Shown one piece after another: positions 1 through 8,163 of a stretch of DNA of 49,948 nucleotides. A program made the translations under genes and the position numbers. The notes beneath the pieces were generated by a model. It was given only the letters and a program-made list of their open reading frames with translations, ran no database searches and was not told where the DNA came from. Origin of the DNA: Pseudomonas viridiflava (GTDB lineage Bacteria; Pseudomonadota; Gammaproteobacteria; Pseudomonadales; Pseudomonadaceae); assembly GCF_001642795.1 (NCBI RefSeq), contig NZ_LKEH01000043.1, forward strand, positions 216,676-266,623. The letters run 5' to 3'. The first letter of the stretch is position 1, and each line of letters opens with the position of its first letter.

Positions 1-31
1 CTTCACTGGATAGCCAGATGACTTGTGTATA

Positions 32-130
32 ACGATGAGCGCGGAGCATGGGAACGATCAACGCGCCGATCGTGCCTACGCTCTGCGTGGTATGCAGCCC
101 GGGACGCTCCGCGTCCCATTGGCACTCCAT
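32..130. repeat. Dispersed palindromic repeat, left-edge copy
   Basis: The segment contains TACGCTCTGCGTGG followed by GGACGCTCCGCGTCC, two short modules each able to pair with itself. Just before them (about 39-58) is an inverted, diverged version (GCGGAGCATGGGAACGATC). The same core occurs at 49853-49910. This type of element is common between genes in Pseudomonas. It abuts the 3' end of the DUF808 gene, so it may act as a transcript end or a processing hairpin. No gene is seen from 1 to 142. Confidence 0.65.
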
Positions 131-142
131 GCCCGATCAAGG

Positions 143-1051
143 CTACGCCCGCGCAGCCTTCCACGCCTTGCCCGCGAACGTGACGATCACCACCAGTACC
201 GCACCAGCAATGATGCCTGCAACGGCGTCGATCAGCGTTGGAATGATCACTGACAATCCACCCACCGCACCCGCGGCGCTTGCCGTCACGCCTTCTACCC
301 AATGGTGGGCAAATGGCAGGCCGTGGACCAGGATCCCGCCACCGACCATGAACATGGCTGCCGTGCCGAGAATCGACAGCAGTTTCATCAACACCGGTGC
401 CAGCCACAGCAGGCCAGCGCCGAGTTTCTGTGCGAACGAACTGGCGCTCTTCTTCAGATACAGACCCAGGTCATCCAGCTTCACGATACCGGCCACCAGG
501 CCGTAGACGCCGACCGTGATCAGCACCGCCACGATAACCAGCACGCCGACCTGATCCATGAACGGCCGCGCCGCCACCACACCCAGTGCCAGCACGATGA
601 TTTCCGCCGAAAGGATGAAGTCAGTACGAATCGCGCCTTTGATACGCTCTTTCTCGAACGCCACCATGTCCACCGACGCATCGGTCGTGGCCTGCTTGCG
701 CTGCTCGTGTTCGTCGGCGCCTTCCTTGTGCAGCCATTTGTGCGCGATTTTCTCAAAGCCTTCGAAGCACAGAAACGCACCGCCGATCATCAACAGCGGC
801 AGGATTGCCCAAGGGGCGAAGGCGCTGATCAATAGCGCAGCAGGCACCAGAATCGCCTTGTTGAGCAATGAACCCTTGGCAACCGCCCAGACCACCGGCA
901 ATTCGCGGTCGGCCGACACGCCAGTCACCTGTTGCGCATTGAGCGCCAGATCATCACCCAGCACACCTGCGGTTTTCTTGGTAGCCAGCGCCACGTCATC
1001 CAACAGGGTGGCAATATCGTCAAGCAGGGTAAGCAAGCTTCCAGCAGCCAA
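143..1051 (-). CDS. DUF808 family inner-membrane protein (YedI-like)
   Basis: The protein has the DUF808/YedI signature near its N-terminus (SLLTLLDDIATLLDDVALATKKTAG in substance, with GDDLALNA following) and then several hydrophobic segments, so it should sit in the inner membrane. The molecular function of the family is not established. The longest reading frame starts at 1102, but family members begin at M-A-G-S-L-L. The TTG codon at 1051 gives M-A-A-G-S-L-L and has AAGGA eight bases upstream (1060-1064), so I place the start there, giving 302 residues. The 3' end runs into the dispersed repeat at the left edge. It is divergent from the next gene. The family call is firm; the role is unknown. 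Confidence 0.88.
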   Translation of the reverse strand: MAAGSLLTLLDDIATLLDDVALATKKTAGVLGDDLALNAQQVTGVSADRELPVVWAVAKGSLLNKAILVPAALLISAFAPWAILPLLMIGGAFLCFEGFEKIAHKWLHKEGADEHEQRKQATTDASVDMVAFEKERIKGAIRTDFILSAEIIVLALGVVAARPFMDQVGVLVIVAVLITVGVYGLVAGIVKLDDLGLYLKKSASSFAQKLGAGLLWLAPVLMKLLSILGTAAMFMVGGGILVHGLPFAHHWVEGVTASAAGAVGGLSVIIPTLIDAVAGIIAGAVLVVIVTFAGKAWKAARA

Positions 1052-1248
1052 AATCAAAGTCCTTGAGCAAGTAAAAAAACAAAACGGCGCGTATTGAATC
1101 ACAGGCTACAGTCAGTCACATCACTCTGACTCGCAACATGCGGGAACGTTTGGTCGCATGCCCTCAAGTCTGGTGCCTTACAGCAATTATTTCCAATACC
1201 TAGCCATGCCTCGACTGTTCTGATTGCCGCTCTTGACAGGGAGCGATC

Positions 1249-2538
1249 ATGAACAGCATTTTCTGGCCCAAACGACAACAACACATCATCCGGGCCGTTC
1301 GGCTCGAGAAGCCTGAAAACTTTTCCCCCACGCTGACCAGCGCATTGAGCCAACTGGTGCGGCAGGCCAACCTGATTCGCGAACTGGAGCGCGCAGGCGA
1401 AAAGGATTCGATGCTGGTGCAGACCATCCTGGTCACGATTGCCAACCATCTGGCGACGGCGTCAGGGCAACTGGCAGACGAAGCGTCCCGTGAAGCGATG
1501 GGCCTGATCGCCGAGGGCTTGATGGGCTCGGTCTGGATAAAGGACACCGGCGCCCAACTGGCGGGGCTCGATGAGCAGGAACTGGTGAGCTACGTCGGCC
1601 CTTTGTCGACCTGGCTGGGAAAATCCCGGGAGACCGGTTTTTCGGCGTTCTTCGGCACGCCGAACCTGAGGCTTCAGGCGGTCTCCAACATCGTCGATCA
1701 TTACCTCGACAGCAGCGTCGCAAGGCTTTCCCGGCAGCTCGGCGCCAAGCTCCAACAGCTACCTGCCTGCTCGTACAAGATCATCGATCTGATCGCCATC
1801 GGCGGCGAGGCCGACACGTTTCCCAAACATTTCGCCTATTTCATGCCCGAAGATCAGGGCATCAAGTACTCGCCCGTCAAACGAACCATCGTCTTCGCCA
1901 ACACCTACCTGAGTCTCTACCAGCAGATTTCGCTGGAGCAAAAAGGCATCTTTGGCTGGACCGATGATGACCTCCCTGCAGCTCAGGACATCGAGCGCTA
2001 CATGATGAGCTGGTTCCGGGGCCACGATCTGGGGCATTCCATCGTCTTGCCCGCTACCGATTACCGTCGCCTGAGCCGTCATGATCGCTGGGGCTCGATG
2101 GTCGCTCAGGAAGCGGTGGCTGACGTGTTCGGTTTCCTGCTCGCCCTCACGCCCGATGTCGCCGACTGTCTTGAACTGGAATCTGACAAAATGGTGCGGT
2201 TCTATGTTCTGGAGCTGTTCCGCTACCTGCGGCGCGGCCCCGAACAGTTTCCAGATGCAGGCGCCGCCTACGCGCAGTTGAAAATGCTTGAGGATGCAGG
2301 CGTGCTGTCGGTGATTGCGCCAGGCAAGATCCACATTGATTGCGCAGCCTTTCCGGTCGCCATGATGCGCATCGCCAAAACGTTGCTTGATGCGGTCATG
2401 TCCGACAATCTGGAAACCTTCGAGCGTTTCCTGAGAACCTATGGCGTGCATCACGCCAGAAACACGGATGTCTTGTTCGGACTGTCGCTGTGCGAAACAT
2501 CCCTTTTTTATGAGCAGTCCCTGCTGGAGAGCAAGTAA
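1249..2538 (+). CDS. Unrecognised protein with HDxxH...QExxAD putative metal site
   Basis: A 429-residue, apparently soluble protein with no signal peptide. I do not recognise its family. The striking feature is GHDLGHS with His259, Asp260 and His263, followed by QEAVAD with Glu288 and Asp292. This resembles a zincin-type arrangement (HExxH with Glu replaced by Asp, then a downstream acidic ligand), so a metal-dependent hydrolase or related enzyme is possible. The start is supported by GGGAG five bases before ATG. The stop codon TAA directly abuts the GTG start of the LysE-type exporter, so the two are almost certainly co-translated. That pairing suggests the enzyme makes or processes a small amino-acid-like compound that is then exported. 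Function is inferred from motif and context only. Confidence 0.75.
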   Translation: MNSIFWPKRQQHIIRAVRLEKPENFSPTLTSALSQLVRQANLIRELERAGEKDSMLVQTILVTIANHLATASGQLADEASREAMGLIAEGLMGSVWIKDTGAQLAGLDEQELVSYVGPLSTWLGKSRETGFSAFFGTPNLRLQAVSNIVDHYLDSSVARLSRQLGAKLQQLPACSYKIIDLIAIGGEADTFPKHFAYFMPEDQGIKYSPVKRTIVFANTYLSLYQQISLEQKGIFGWTDDDLPAAQDIERYMMSWFRGHDLGHSIVLPATDYRRLSRHDRWGSMVAQEAVADVFGFLLALTPDVADCLELESDKMVRFYVLELFRYLRRGPEQFPDAGAAYAQLKMLEDAGVLSVIAPGKIHIDCAAFPVAMMRIAKTLLDAVMSDNLETFERFLRTYGVHHARNTDVLFGLSLCETSLFYEQSLLESK

Positions 2539-3189
2539 GTGGAGTTTTACAACGGTTTTTTACTGAGTCTGTCGCTGTGCCTGGAGATCGGCCTGGCGAA
2601 CATGGCCATGATCACCCTGTCGATGCAGCGCGGCTTCAGACAAGGTGTGTGGCTCGGTCTCGGGACCTGCATCGGCGACATGGTCTACGCGATTCTTGCG
2701 CTGGCGGGCATGGCGGTGCTGCTGCAGTACGAGGCAGTGCGCTGGGCACTGTGGCTGGGCGGTTCGGCGGTGCTGGCCTACCTGTGCTTCAAGATGGTCA
2801 CCAGCGCCATACGGGTGAAGGCCGGCGTCAGTGGTTCGCAAACGCAGTGGGGTCGCACCAACTTCGCGCTGTTCTCCAAGGGAATCGTGCTGGCCATGTC
2901 TTCACCCAGCGCAATCCTGTGGTTCGCCGCAGTCGGTGGCGCGATCATCGCCAAACAGGGCGTCGACATGAACAGTTCGATCCTGTTCCTCTCGGGCTTT
3001 TTCAGCGCCGGGGTCTTCTGGACGCTGGTGCTGTGCGGCCTGGCCTACCATGGCGGGCAACTGCTGGGCGAGAAGATGCTGAGATGGACCTACATCGCAT
3101 CGGCGCTGATCTTCGCCTATTTCACGTTATACGTTGTGGTTTCCGGCTACATGGAGTTTGTCAGCCCGCAGCCCGTCTTTGAGCATTGA
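2539..3189 (+). CDS. LysE/RhtB-family exporter
   Basis: A 216-residue membrane protein with about six hydrophobic segments and the LysE-like N-terminal half (LSLCLEIGLANMAMITLSMQ, then a Gly-rich second helix). Members export amino acids or similar small solutes through the inner membrane by proton exchange. It starts with GTG immediately after the stop codon of the HDxxH gene, with no gap, so it is translationally coupled to it. Its last 63 bases overlap the 3' end of the convergent AraC-type gene, which is unusually long for a convergent overlap and leaves no room for a terminator. The substrate cannot be told from sequence. Confidence 0.88.
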   Translation: MEFYNGFLLSLSLCLEIGLANMAMITLSMQRGFRQGVWLGLGTCIGDMVYAILALAGMAVLLQYEAVRWALWLGGSAVLAYLCFKMVTSAIRVKAGVSGSQTQWGRTNFALFSKGIVLAMSSPSAILWFAAVGGAIIAKQGVDMNSSILFLSGFFSAGVFWTLVLCGLAYHGGQLLGEKMLRWTYIASALIFAYFTLYVVVSGYMEFVSPQPVFEH

Positions 3190-3942
3190 GGCGTAGCGCA
3201 TCGGTGAAATGCCCATCACCTTGCGAAACGAATTGCACATGTGGCCCTGGTCGTAGAAGTACAACTCGGTTGCGACCCGGGCCGCTGCATCGCCCCGACG
3301 CAGCCGTTTGCGCACTTCGATCAGTCTGAGCTGTTTCAGGAACTGCATCGGCGCCAGGGACCTGGTCATCTTGAAGCTGCGCACCAGGTGGAACTTCGAA
3401 ATGCCCGCCATGGCACTGATGTCCTGCAGATCAATGTCTTCGTACAGGTTGTCCTGCATGTATTCCACGACCCTGGCGGCCATATCGGGCTCCACGATCA
3501 CCGGGGCCTCGCCGCGAAACCTGGAAAGCTCGGCCAACAGTTCGTAGGGCGCTTCTTCGCGCCGCGAAGGATCATTGGCCGCGTGCAGCGTGACAATGGC
3601 CTTGAACAGCGCATCGTCCTTCAGCGCGCCTTCATCGAACAGTGGCCCCTGCACCTCGCCGAACACCGACGCAACGTGTCCCGCGTCGAGATGGACGCTG
3701 ATGAAGCGTGCGCCTGTCGAGTCGAACAGGGAAGACTGGACCGTCATGGGGTTGTATAGCGTGACCTGCCCCGGCTGCACGTCCTGAGATCGACCGTCAT
3801 ACCAGATCCGCTCGCTGCCCGAGAGGTTGGCGCTGATCACATATTCTTCATGGGTGTGGCGGGGAAACTCGGCGTCGTGGGCAGACACCAGCGAGCATTC
3901 TGCAAAGGGTTGTTTCGATAAGGCTTCGATGATCGGGGTCAT
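3127..3942 (-). CDS. AraC-family transcriptional regulator with cupin sensor domain
   Basis: A 271-residue regulator. Residues about 20-110 form a cupin-like ligand-binding region (HTHEEYVISANLSG, PGQVTLYNP), and about 165-265 carry the two helix-turn-helix motifs of AraC proteins (DLQDISAMAGISKFHLVRSFK; then ELYFYDQGHMCNSFRKVMGISP). It is convergent with, and overlaps by 63 bases, the LysE-type exporter. Cupin-AraC regulators are often encoded beside LysE exporters, so it may control the HDxxH-LysE unit; this is inference from context. No operator could be assigned. Confidence 0.88.
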   Translation of the reverse strand: MTPIIEALSKQPFAECSLVSAHDAEFPRHTHEEYVISANLSGSERIWYDGRSQDVQPGQVTLYNPMTVQSSLFDSTGARFISVHLDAGHVASVFGEVQGPLFDEGALKDDALFKAIVTLHAANDPSRREEAPYELLAELSRFRGEAPVIVEPDMAARVVEYMQDNLYEDIDLQDISAMAGISKFHLVRSFKMTRSLAPMQFLKQLRLIEVRKRLRRGDAAARVATELYFYDQGHMCNSFRKVMGISPMRYASMLKDGLRADKLHVAGNHNV

Positions 3943-4041
3943 GTTGTCATTCCTTGAACGGCACGCGATGTCCAGTCCCTGCGCAAGTGGGCGAGATTAT
4001 CAGCGGCCCCCTGTTCAGGCAATGCGTGCCATGCCCGGGCC

Positions 4042-4548
4042 TCAGAGTGGAATGTGGGTCGTCGACAATACCTGACGCAAGCCCATGAACGAACGGATCT
4101 GCCGCACGCCCGGCAAATACAGCAGCTGCTCGGCATGCAGGCGGTTGAAGCTCTGGCTGTCCCTGGTGCGCAGCAGCATGAAGTAGTCGAACTCGCCGGT
4201 GACGACGTGAAACTCCATGCACCCGGACACCTTCTGCGCCGCCGCCTCGAACTGCGCAAACGAGTCCGGCGTCGAGCGGTCCAGCACCACGCCGATCAGC
4301 ACCACCATCCCGGCATCCAGCACTTCACCGTTCAGCAGCGCCACCACACCTTTGATAACACCACTTTCCTTGAGCCGCTCAACGCGGCGCAGGCAGGCCG
4401 GCGGGCTGAGCCTGACCTTTTCCGCCAGCGCCACGTTGGAGATGGAGGCATCGACCTGCAGGGTCTTGAGAATGGTGCGGTCAATCCGGTCCAGCGGCGG
4501 CGCCTTCTCTGGCGTGAGCGTTTTGCCGGTTTCATTTATTGCTTTCAT
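4042..4548 (-). CDS. acdR: Lrp/AsnC-family regulator, AcdR-like
   Basis: A 168-residue Lrp-type protein. The N-terminal helix-turn-helix spans about residues 20-65 (LDRIDRTILKTLQVDASISN, LAEKVRLSPPACLRRVERL) and the C-terminal RAM ligand-binding/oligomerisation domain about 75-150 (GCMEFHVVTGEFDYFMLLR). The reading frame can be extended to a GTG at 4560, but the ATG at 4548 has GGAAA five bases upstream and is preferred. It is divergent from acdS, the arrangement known for acdR-acdS in other Pseudomonas, where the Lrp-type AcdR controls ACC deaminase expression. The symbol rests on family plus this arrangement. Confidence 0.82.
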   Translation of the reverse strand: MKAINETGKTLTPEKAPPLDRIDRTILKTLQVDASISNVALAEKVRLSPPACLRRVERLKESGVIKGVVALLNGEVLDAGMVVLIGVVLDRSTPDSFAQFEAAAQKVSGCMEFHVVTGEFDYFMLLRTRDSQSFNRLHAEQLLYLPGVRQIRSFMGLRQVLSTTHIPL

Positions 4549-4582
4549 GTGTCTTTCCACGAAATAAATAAAAGTTTTACTG

Positions 4583-4614
4583 GTTCGACACTAACGCTAA
4601 TTCGCTAATCGAAC
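4583..4614. promoter_or_regulatory. Candidate AcdR operator in the acdR-acdS intergenic region
   Basis: The 171-base divergent region contains GTTCGA (4583-4588) and TCGAAC (4609-4614) as an inverted repeat with a 20-base spacer. Inside the spacer and right arm lies a tandem CGCTAAT-TCGCTAAT. A-T rich dyads of this size fit Lrp-type binding, but the site is assigned only by position and symmetry. Confidence 0.4.
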
Positions 4615-4719
4615 AATTCTTTGCAACCACGATTATTCAGCTATTTCCTATGATAGGACCTGTTTCAGGCACAGCGTTAACACCTCATGCCTGGCCTCAC
4701 CTCTCAACGGAGACTCGAT

Positions 4720-5736
4720 ATGAACCTGAGCAAGTTCAAGCGCTACCCTCTGACATTCGGCCCCTCGCCCATCACGCCGCTCAAACGCCTGAGCGAACAC
4801 CTGGGTGGCAAGGTCGAGCTGTATGCCAAGCGAGAGGACTGCAACAGCGGGCTGGCCTTTGGCGGCAACAAGACGCGCAAGCTGGAATACCTCGTACCTG
4901 AAGCTATCGAGGGCGGCTACGACACGCTGGTGTCGATTGGCGGCATCCAGTCCAACCAGACCCGTCAGGTCGCAGCCGTGGCAGCGCATCTGGGCATGAA
5001 GTGCGTGCTGGTACAGGAAAACTGGGTCAACTATTCCGATGCGCTGTACGACCGGGTCGGCAACATCGAAATGTCCCGCATCATGGGCGCCGATGTGCGT
5101 CTGGATTCGGCAGGTTTCGACATCGGTATCCGTCCAAGCTGGGAAAAGGCCATGGCCGATGTGGTCGAGAGCGGCGGCAAACCCTTCCCGATTCCGGCGG
5201 GTTGTTCGGAGCACCCGTTCGGCGGCCTGGGGTTCGTACGCTTTGCCGATGAAGTGCGTCAGCAGGAAGAAGAACTGGGCTTCAAGTTCGACTACATCGT
5301 GGTCTGCTCGGTGACTGGCAGCACCCACGCGGGCATGCTGGTGGGTTTTGCCGCCGACGGACGCTCGCAGCGGGTCATCGGTATCGACGCCTCGGCCAAG
5401 CCGGACAAGACCCGCGAGCAGGTGCTGCGTATCGCCCAGAACACTGCAAAGCTGGTCGAGCTGGGCCGTGAGATCACCGCCGACGACGTCGTGCTCGACA
5501 CCCGATACGCCTACCCCGAATACGGCCTGCCCAACGACGGCACGCTGGAAGCCATCCGCCTATGCGCGCGCCTTGAAGGCGTGCTGACCGACCCGGTCTA
5601 CGAAGGCAAATCCATGCACGGCATGATCGACATGGTCCGCAACGGCGAATTCCCCGAAGGCTCGAAGGTCCTTTACGCGCACCTGGGCGGCGTCCCGGCC
5701 CTGAACGCCTACAGCTTTCTGTTCAAGGATGGTTGA
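4720..5736 (+). CDS. acdS: 1-aminocyclopropane-1-carboxylate deaminase
   Basis: A 338-residue PLP enzyme of the tryptophan-synthase-beta fold. It opens the ACC ring to give 2-oxobutanoate and ammonia in the cytoplasm, lowering plant ethylene and yielding nitrogen. The PLP lysine is Lys51 (GGNKTRK) and Ser78 lies in SNQTRQ. Annotated ACC deaminases are often D-cysteine desulfhydrases. Here Tyr294, Glu295 and Leu322 are all present (VYEGKS; AHLGG), which is the ACC-deaminase combination; published substitutions to Ser and Thr at 295 and 322 shift activity to D-cysteine. Length matches characterised AcdS. The start at 4720 has GGAGA six bases upstream; a longer frame to 4687 is not needed. It is divergent from acdR and followed by a strong terminator. 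Confidence 0.93.
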   Translation: MNLSKFKRYPLTFGPSPITPLKRLSEHLGGKVELYAKREDCNSGLAFGGNKTRKLEYLVPEAIEGGYDTLVSIGGIQSNQTRQVAAVAAHLGMKCVLVQENWVNYSDALYDRVGNIEMSRIMGADVRLDSAGFDIGIRPSWEKAMADVVESGGKPFPIPAGCSEHPFGGLGFVRFADEVRQQEEELGFKFDYIVVCSVTGSTHAGMLVGFAADGRSQRVIGIDASAKPDKTREQVLRIAQNTAKLVELGREITADDVVLDTRYAYPEYGLPNDGTLEAIRLCARLEGVLTDPVYEGKSMHGMIDMVRNGEFPEGSKVLYAHLGGVPALNAYSFLFKDG

Positions 5737-5771
5737 AGGCTGCCTGCGAGCGTTTGTGACGTTATCGAAAG

Positions 5772-5793
5772 CCCGCGAATATCGCGGGTTTTT
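5772..5793 (+). terminator. Rho-independent terminator of acdS
   Basis: CCCGCGA (5772-5778), a 3-base loop, then TCGCGGG (5782-5788) followed directly by five T residues. The hairpin lies 35 bases after the acdS stop codon. Confidence 0.88.
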
Positions 5794-5976
5794 CATTCGA
5801 TACACTCATATGGAAGTGTTCAGGGCTGAACGCACCTATTCTTTGCTTGCAGTAACTATCAGTTCCGACCCGATCCGCAACATCGACCGCTAAAATTCAA
5901 CTAACCAGTGAACGCTCGGCGCACTTGTACGCTCTAACCGCGCAAGCTCAGCCTATTTACCAGAGCGTCAAGGTCG

Positions 5977-8151
5977 ATGGATAACCTCAACTCACTCCAG
6001 TCAAACAACGCTGAAGCACTGTGCTTTCCCGAAGAGGGCGCAGAGATCGGTGCGCTTCTGCAAACGGCGGTGATGAATCAGTCGCCTCTGGGGCATCCCT
6101 CGCAATGGTCCGACTGCCTCAAGAATCTGATCGCCACCGCCCTGCCGGTGCACGCACAGATCGTGGTGTTCTGGGGGCCGCAGTTCATCGCGCTGTACAA
6201 CGATGCGTATGCGCCAAGCATTGGCGATAAACACCCCGGCGCGCTGGGCCGTCCGGCCATCGAGAACTGGGGCGAGCTCTGGGATGACCTCGAACCGCTG
6301 CTGCAGGGTGTTCGTGACACGGGAAAAACATTCTCGGCCAAGGACCGTCCGTTCTATATAAAACGCTTCGGTGCCGGAGAAACCGTTTACTTCAATGTGT
6401 CCTACTCCGCTGTTCGCGAGGCTGACGGTTCGATCGGCGGCGTGCTGTGCATCGTCACCGAAACCACCGAGCGCGTGCAATTCGAACGGCGTCAGGCGTT
6501 CCTGATCGAGCTGGGCCGAACATTGCCCTCCACCTCCGATCCCTGCGCCATCGAGCGCCATGTGCTGAACCGCCTCAGGGGTGAACTGGCGGTTCAGCAC
6601 ATCGCACTCATCGGGATTGACGATAACGGCTCTAACCTGAAGACGCTGCCGACAGACCCGAATGATCCATCGTCCGCAATCCGACACTTGCCCGAGTGGA
6701 CGGACAGCATGTCAGCAGACCTGCGCGCCGACCGCGCTGTGCTGCATGAAATCGCAGCAAGCCCGATCATTCCTGCCAATACAAGGATGGCTCGCTACAC
6801 AATCTCTGAGCCGCCGTGCACGATCTACGTGTCAGTGGTGCTGCACGGAAAACTCGAGGCGGTGCTGACCATCCAGCCGTCGATCACGAGTACCTTCGGC
6901 GATCACGAACTGGATCTCGCCCAGGAAGCCGCGAAGCAGGCCTGGCTGTGGATCAATCAGGCACGGGCTGAACGTGCACTGCGCGACCTGAACGAAAGCC
7001 TGGAACAGCGCGTCGTGACCATGCTCGCCCAGCGCGAGAAAGCCCTCGCCCAATTGCATGAGTCTCGCAAGATGGAGATGGTCGGTCAGCTCAGCGGCGG
7101 CGTGGCGCACGACTTCAACAATTTGCTGACACCGATCATGGCGTCGCTGGAACTGGTTCGCCGCCGCGTGGAAGACCCACGCTCCACGAAGCTGCTCGAC
7201 AGCGCCATGCTGGCGGCCGACCGCGCCCGCACGCTGGTCGGCAGGCTGCTGACGTTTGCGCGGCGCCAGACGCTCGTGCCGGAGGCGATCAGGCTTGAAG
7301 GCCTGGTCGCAGAACTGAAAGACCTGATCGAGCGCTCGCTGGGGCCGATGATCGTCGTCGAAGTCGATATTCCCGACAGTCTGCCGGCCGTGTTTGTCGA
7401 CCCGCACCAATTGGAACTGGCGATCCTCAACCTGACGGTCAACGCGCGTGACGCACTGGAAGAAGGTGGCCGGGTGAAGATCAGCGCGCGGGCCGATTCG
7501 CTGAAAACCAGGACCGGCAATCATGTGCGGCTGACTGTCAGCGACAACGGCTGCGGCATGAGCGAAGACACCCTCAAGCACTGCGTGGAGCCTTTCTATT
7601 CCACCAAGGGCGTGGGCAAAGGCACTGGGCTGGGCCTGTCCATGGTTCAAGGGCTGGCATTGCAATCGGGCGGCGAGTTCGACATTCGCTCCAAACCCGG
7701 TCAGGGCACCGAAGTGACGCTCTGGCTCCCAGTGGCCAGCAGTCCGGTCATGCAGGCAGAATCCAGGGCGCCGGAGACTCCGCTGCTCAAGGGTTCCGTC
7801 CATGTGCTGTTGGTCGATGACGAAGACCTGGTCAGGGACAGCACCGCGCACCTTTTGCAGGACCTGGGTTATCAGGTCACCGAAGCACCCTCCGCCGCAG
7901 TGGCGCTGGACCTGTTTGATGCAGGCCTGAGGCCCGATGTGCTGGTCACCGATTACGTCATGGCCGACATCACTGGCGTTCAACTGGCCCGACAGATACG
8001 CCAGCGCATCAACGACCTGCCGATTCTCATCATCACCGGCTACACCAATGCCAAGCCGGTGCCGACGGATGATTTCGAGGTTCTGGCCAAGCCCTTCCGC
8101 CGTCAGGACATTGCGTCCCGTCTGGCGAATCTTGTCCAGGGCAGTGCTTGA
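5977..8151 (+). CDS. Soluble hybrid sensor histidine kinase (PAS-GAF-HisKA-HATPase-REC)
   Basis: A 724-residue cytoplasmic hybrid kinase without transmembrane segments. Residues about 20-165 are a PAS-like sensor (VFWGPQFIALYNDAYAP), about 170-330 a GAF-like domain, and about 330-365 a coiled coil. The HisKA motif with phospho-acceptor His378 follows (GGVAHDFNNLL), then the HATPase domain (NARDAL; GKGTGLGLSM). The C-terminal receiver runs from about 607, with Asp659 as phosphorylation site (VLVTDYVMAD). It has no DNA-binding partner next to it, so output probably goes to a regulator elsewhere. It is convergent with a LysR gene 12 bases away. The ligand is unknown. Confidence 0.88.
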   Translation: MDNLNSLQSNNAEALCFPEEGAEIGALLQTAVMNQSPLGHPSQWSDCLKNLIATALPVHAQIVVFWGPQFIALYNDAYAPSIGDKHPGALGRPAIENWGELWDDLEPLLQGVRDTGKTFSAKDRPFYIKRFGAGETVYFNVSYSAVREADGSIGGVLCIVTETTERVQFERRQAFLIELGRTLPSTSDPCAIERHVLNRLRGELAVQHIALIGIDDNGSNLKTLPTDPNDPSSAIRHLPEWTDSMSADLRADRAVLHEIAASPIIPANTRMARYTISEPPCTIYVSVVLHGKLEAVLTIQPSITSTFGDHELDLAQEAAKQAWLWINQARAERALRDLNESLEQRVVTMLAQREKALAQLHESRKMEMVGQLSGGVAHDFNNLLTPIMASLELVRRRVEDPRSTKLLDSAMLAADRARTLVGRLLTFARRQTLVPEAIRLEGLVAELKDLIERSLGPMIVVEVDIPDSLPAVFVDPHQLELAILNLTVNARDALEEGGRVKISARADSLKTRTGNHVRLTVSDNGCGMSEDTLKHCVEPFYSTKGVGKGTGLGLSMVQGLALQSGGEFDIRSKPGQGTEVTLWLPVASSPVMQAESRAPETPLLKGSVHVLLVDDEDLVRDSTAHLLQDLGYQVTEAPSAAVALDLFDAGLRPDVLVTDYVMADITGVQLARQIRQRINDLPILIITGYTNAKPVPTDDFEVLAKPFRRQDIASRLANLVQGSA

Positions 8152-8163
8152 GGGCATGCCTCG

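Noticed and set aside
5292..5501. Possible small antisense gene within acdS
   Set aside because: It has no ribosome-binding site and no recognisable protein, and acdS is conserved over the same bases.
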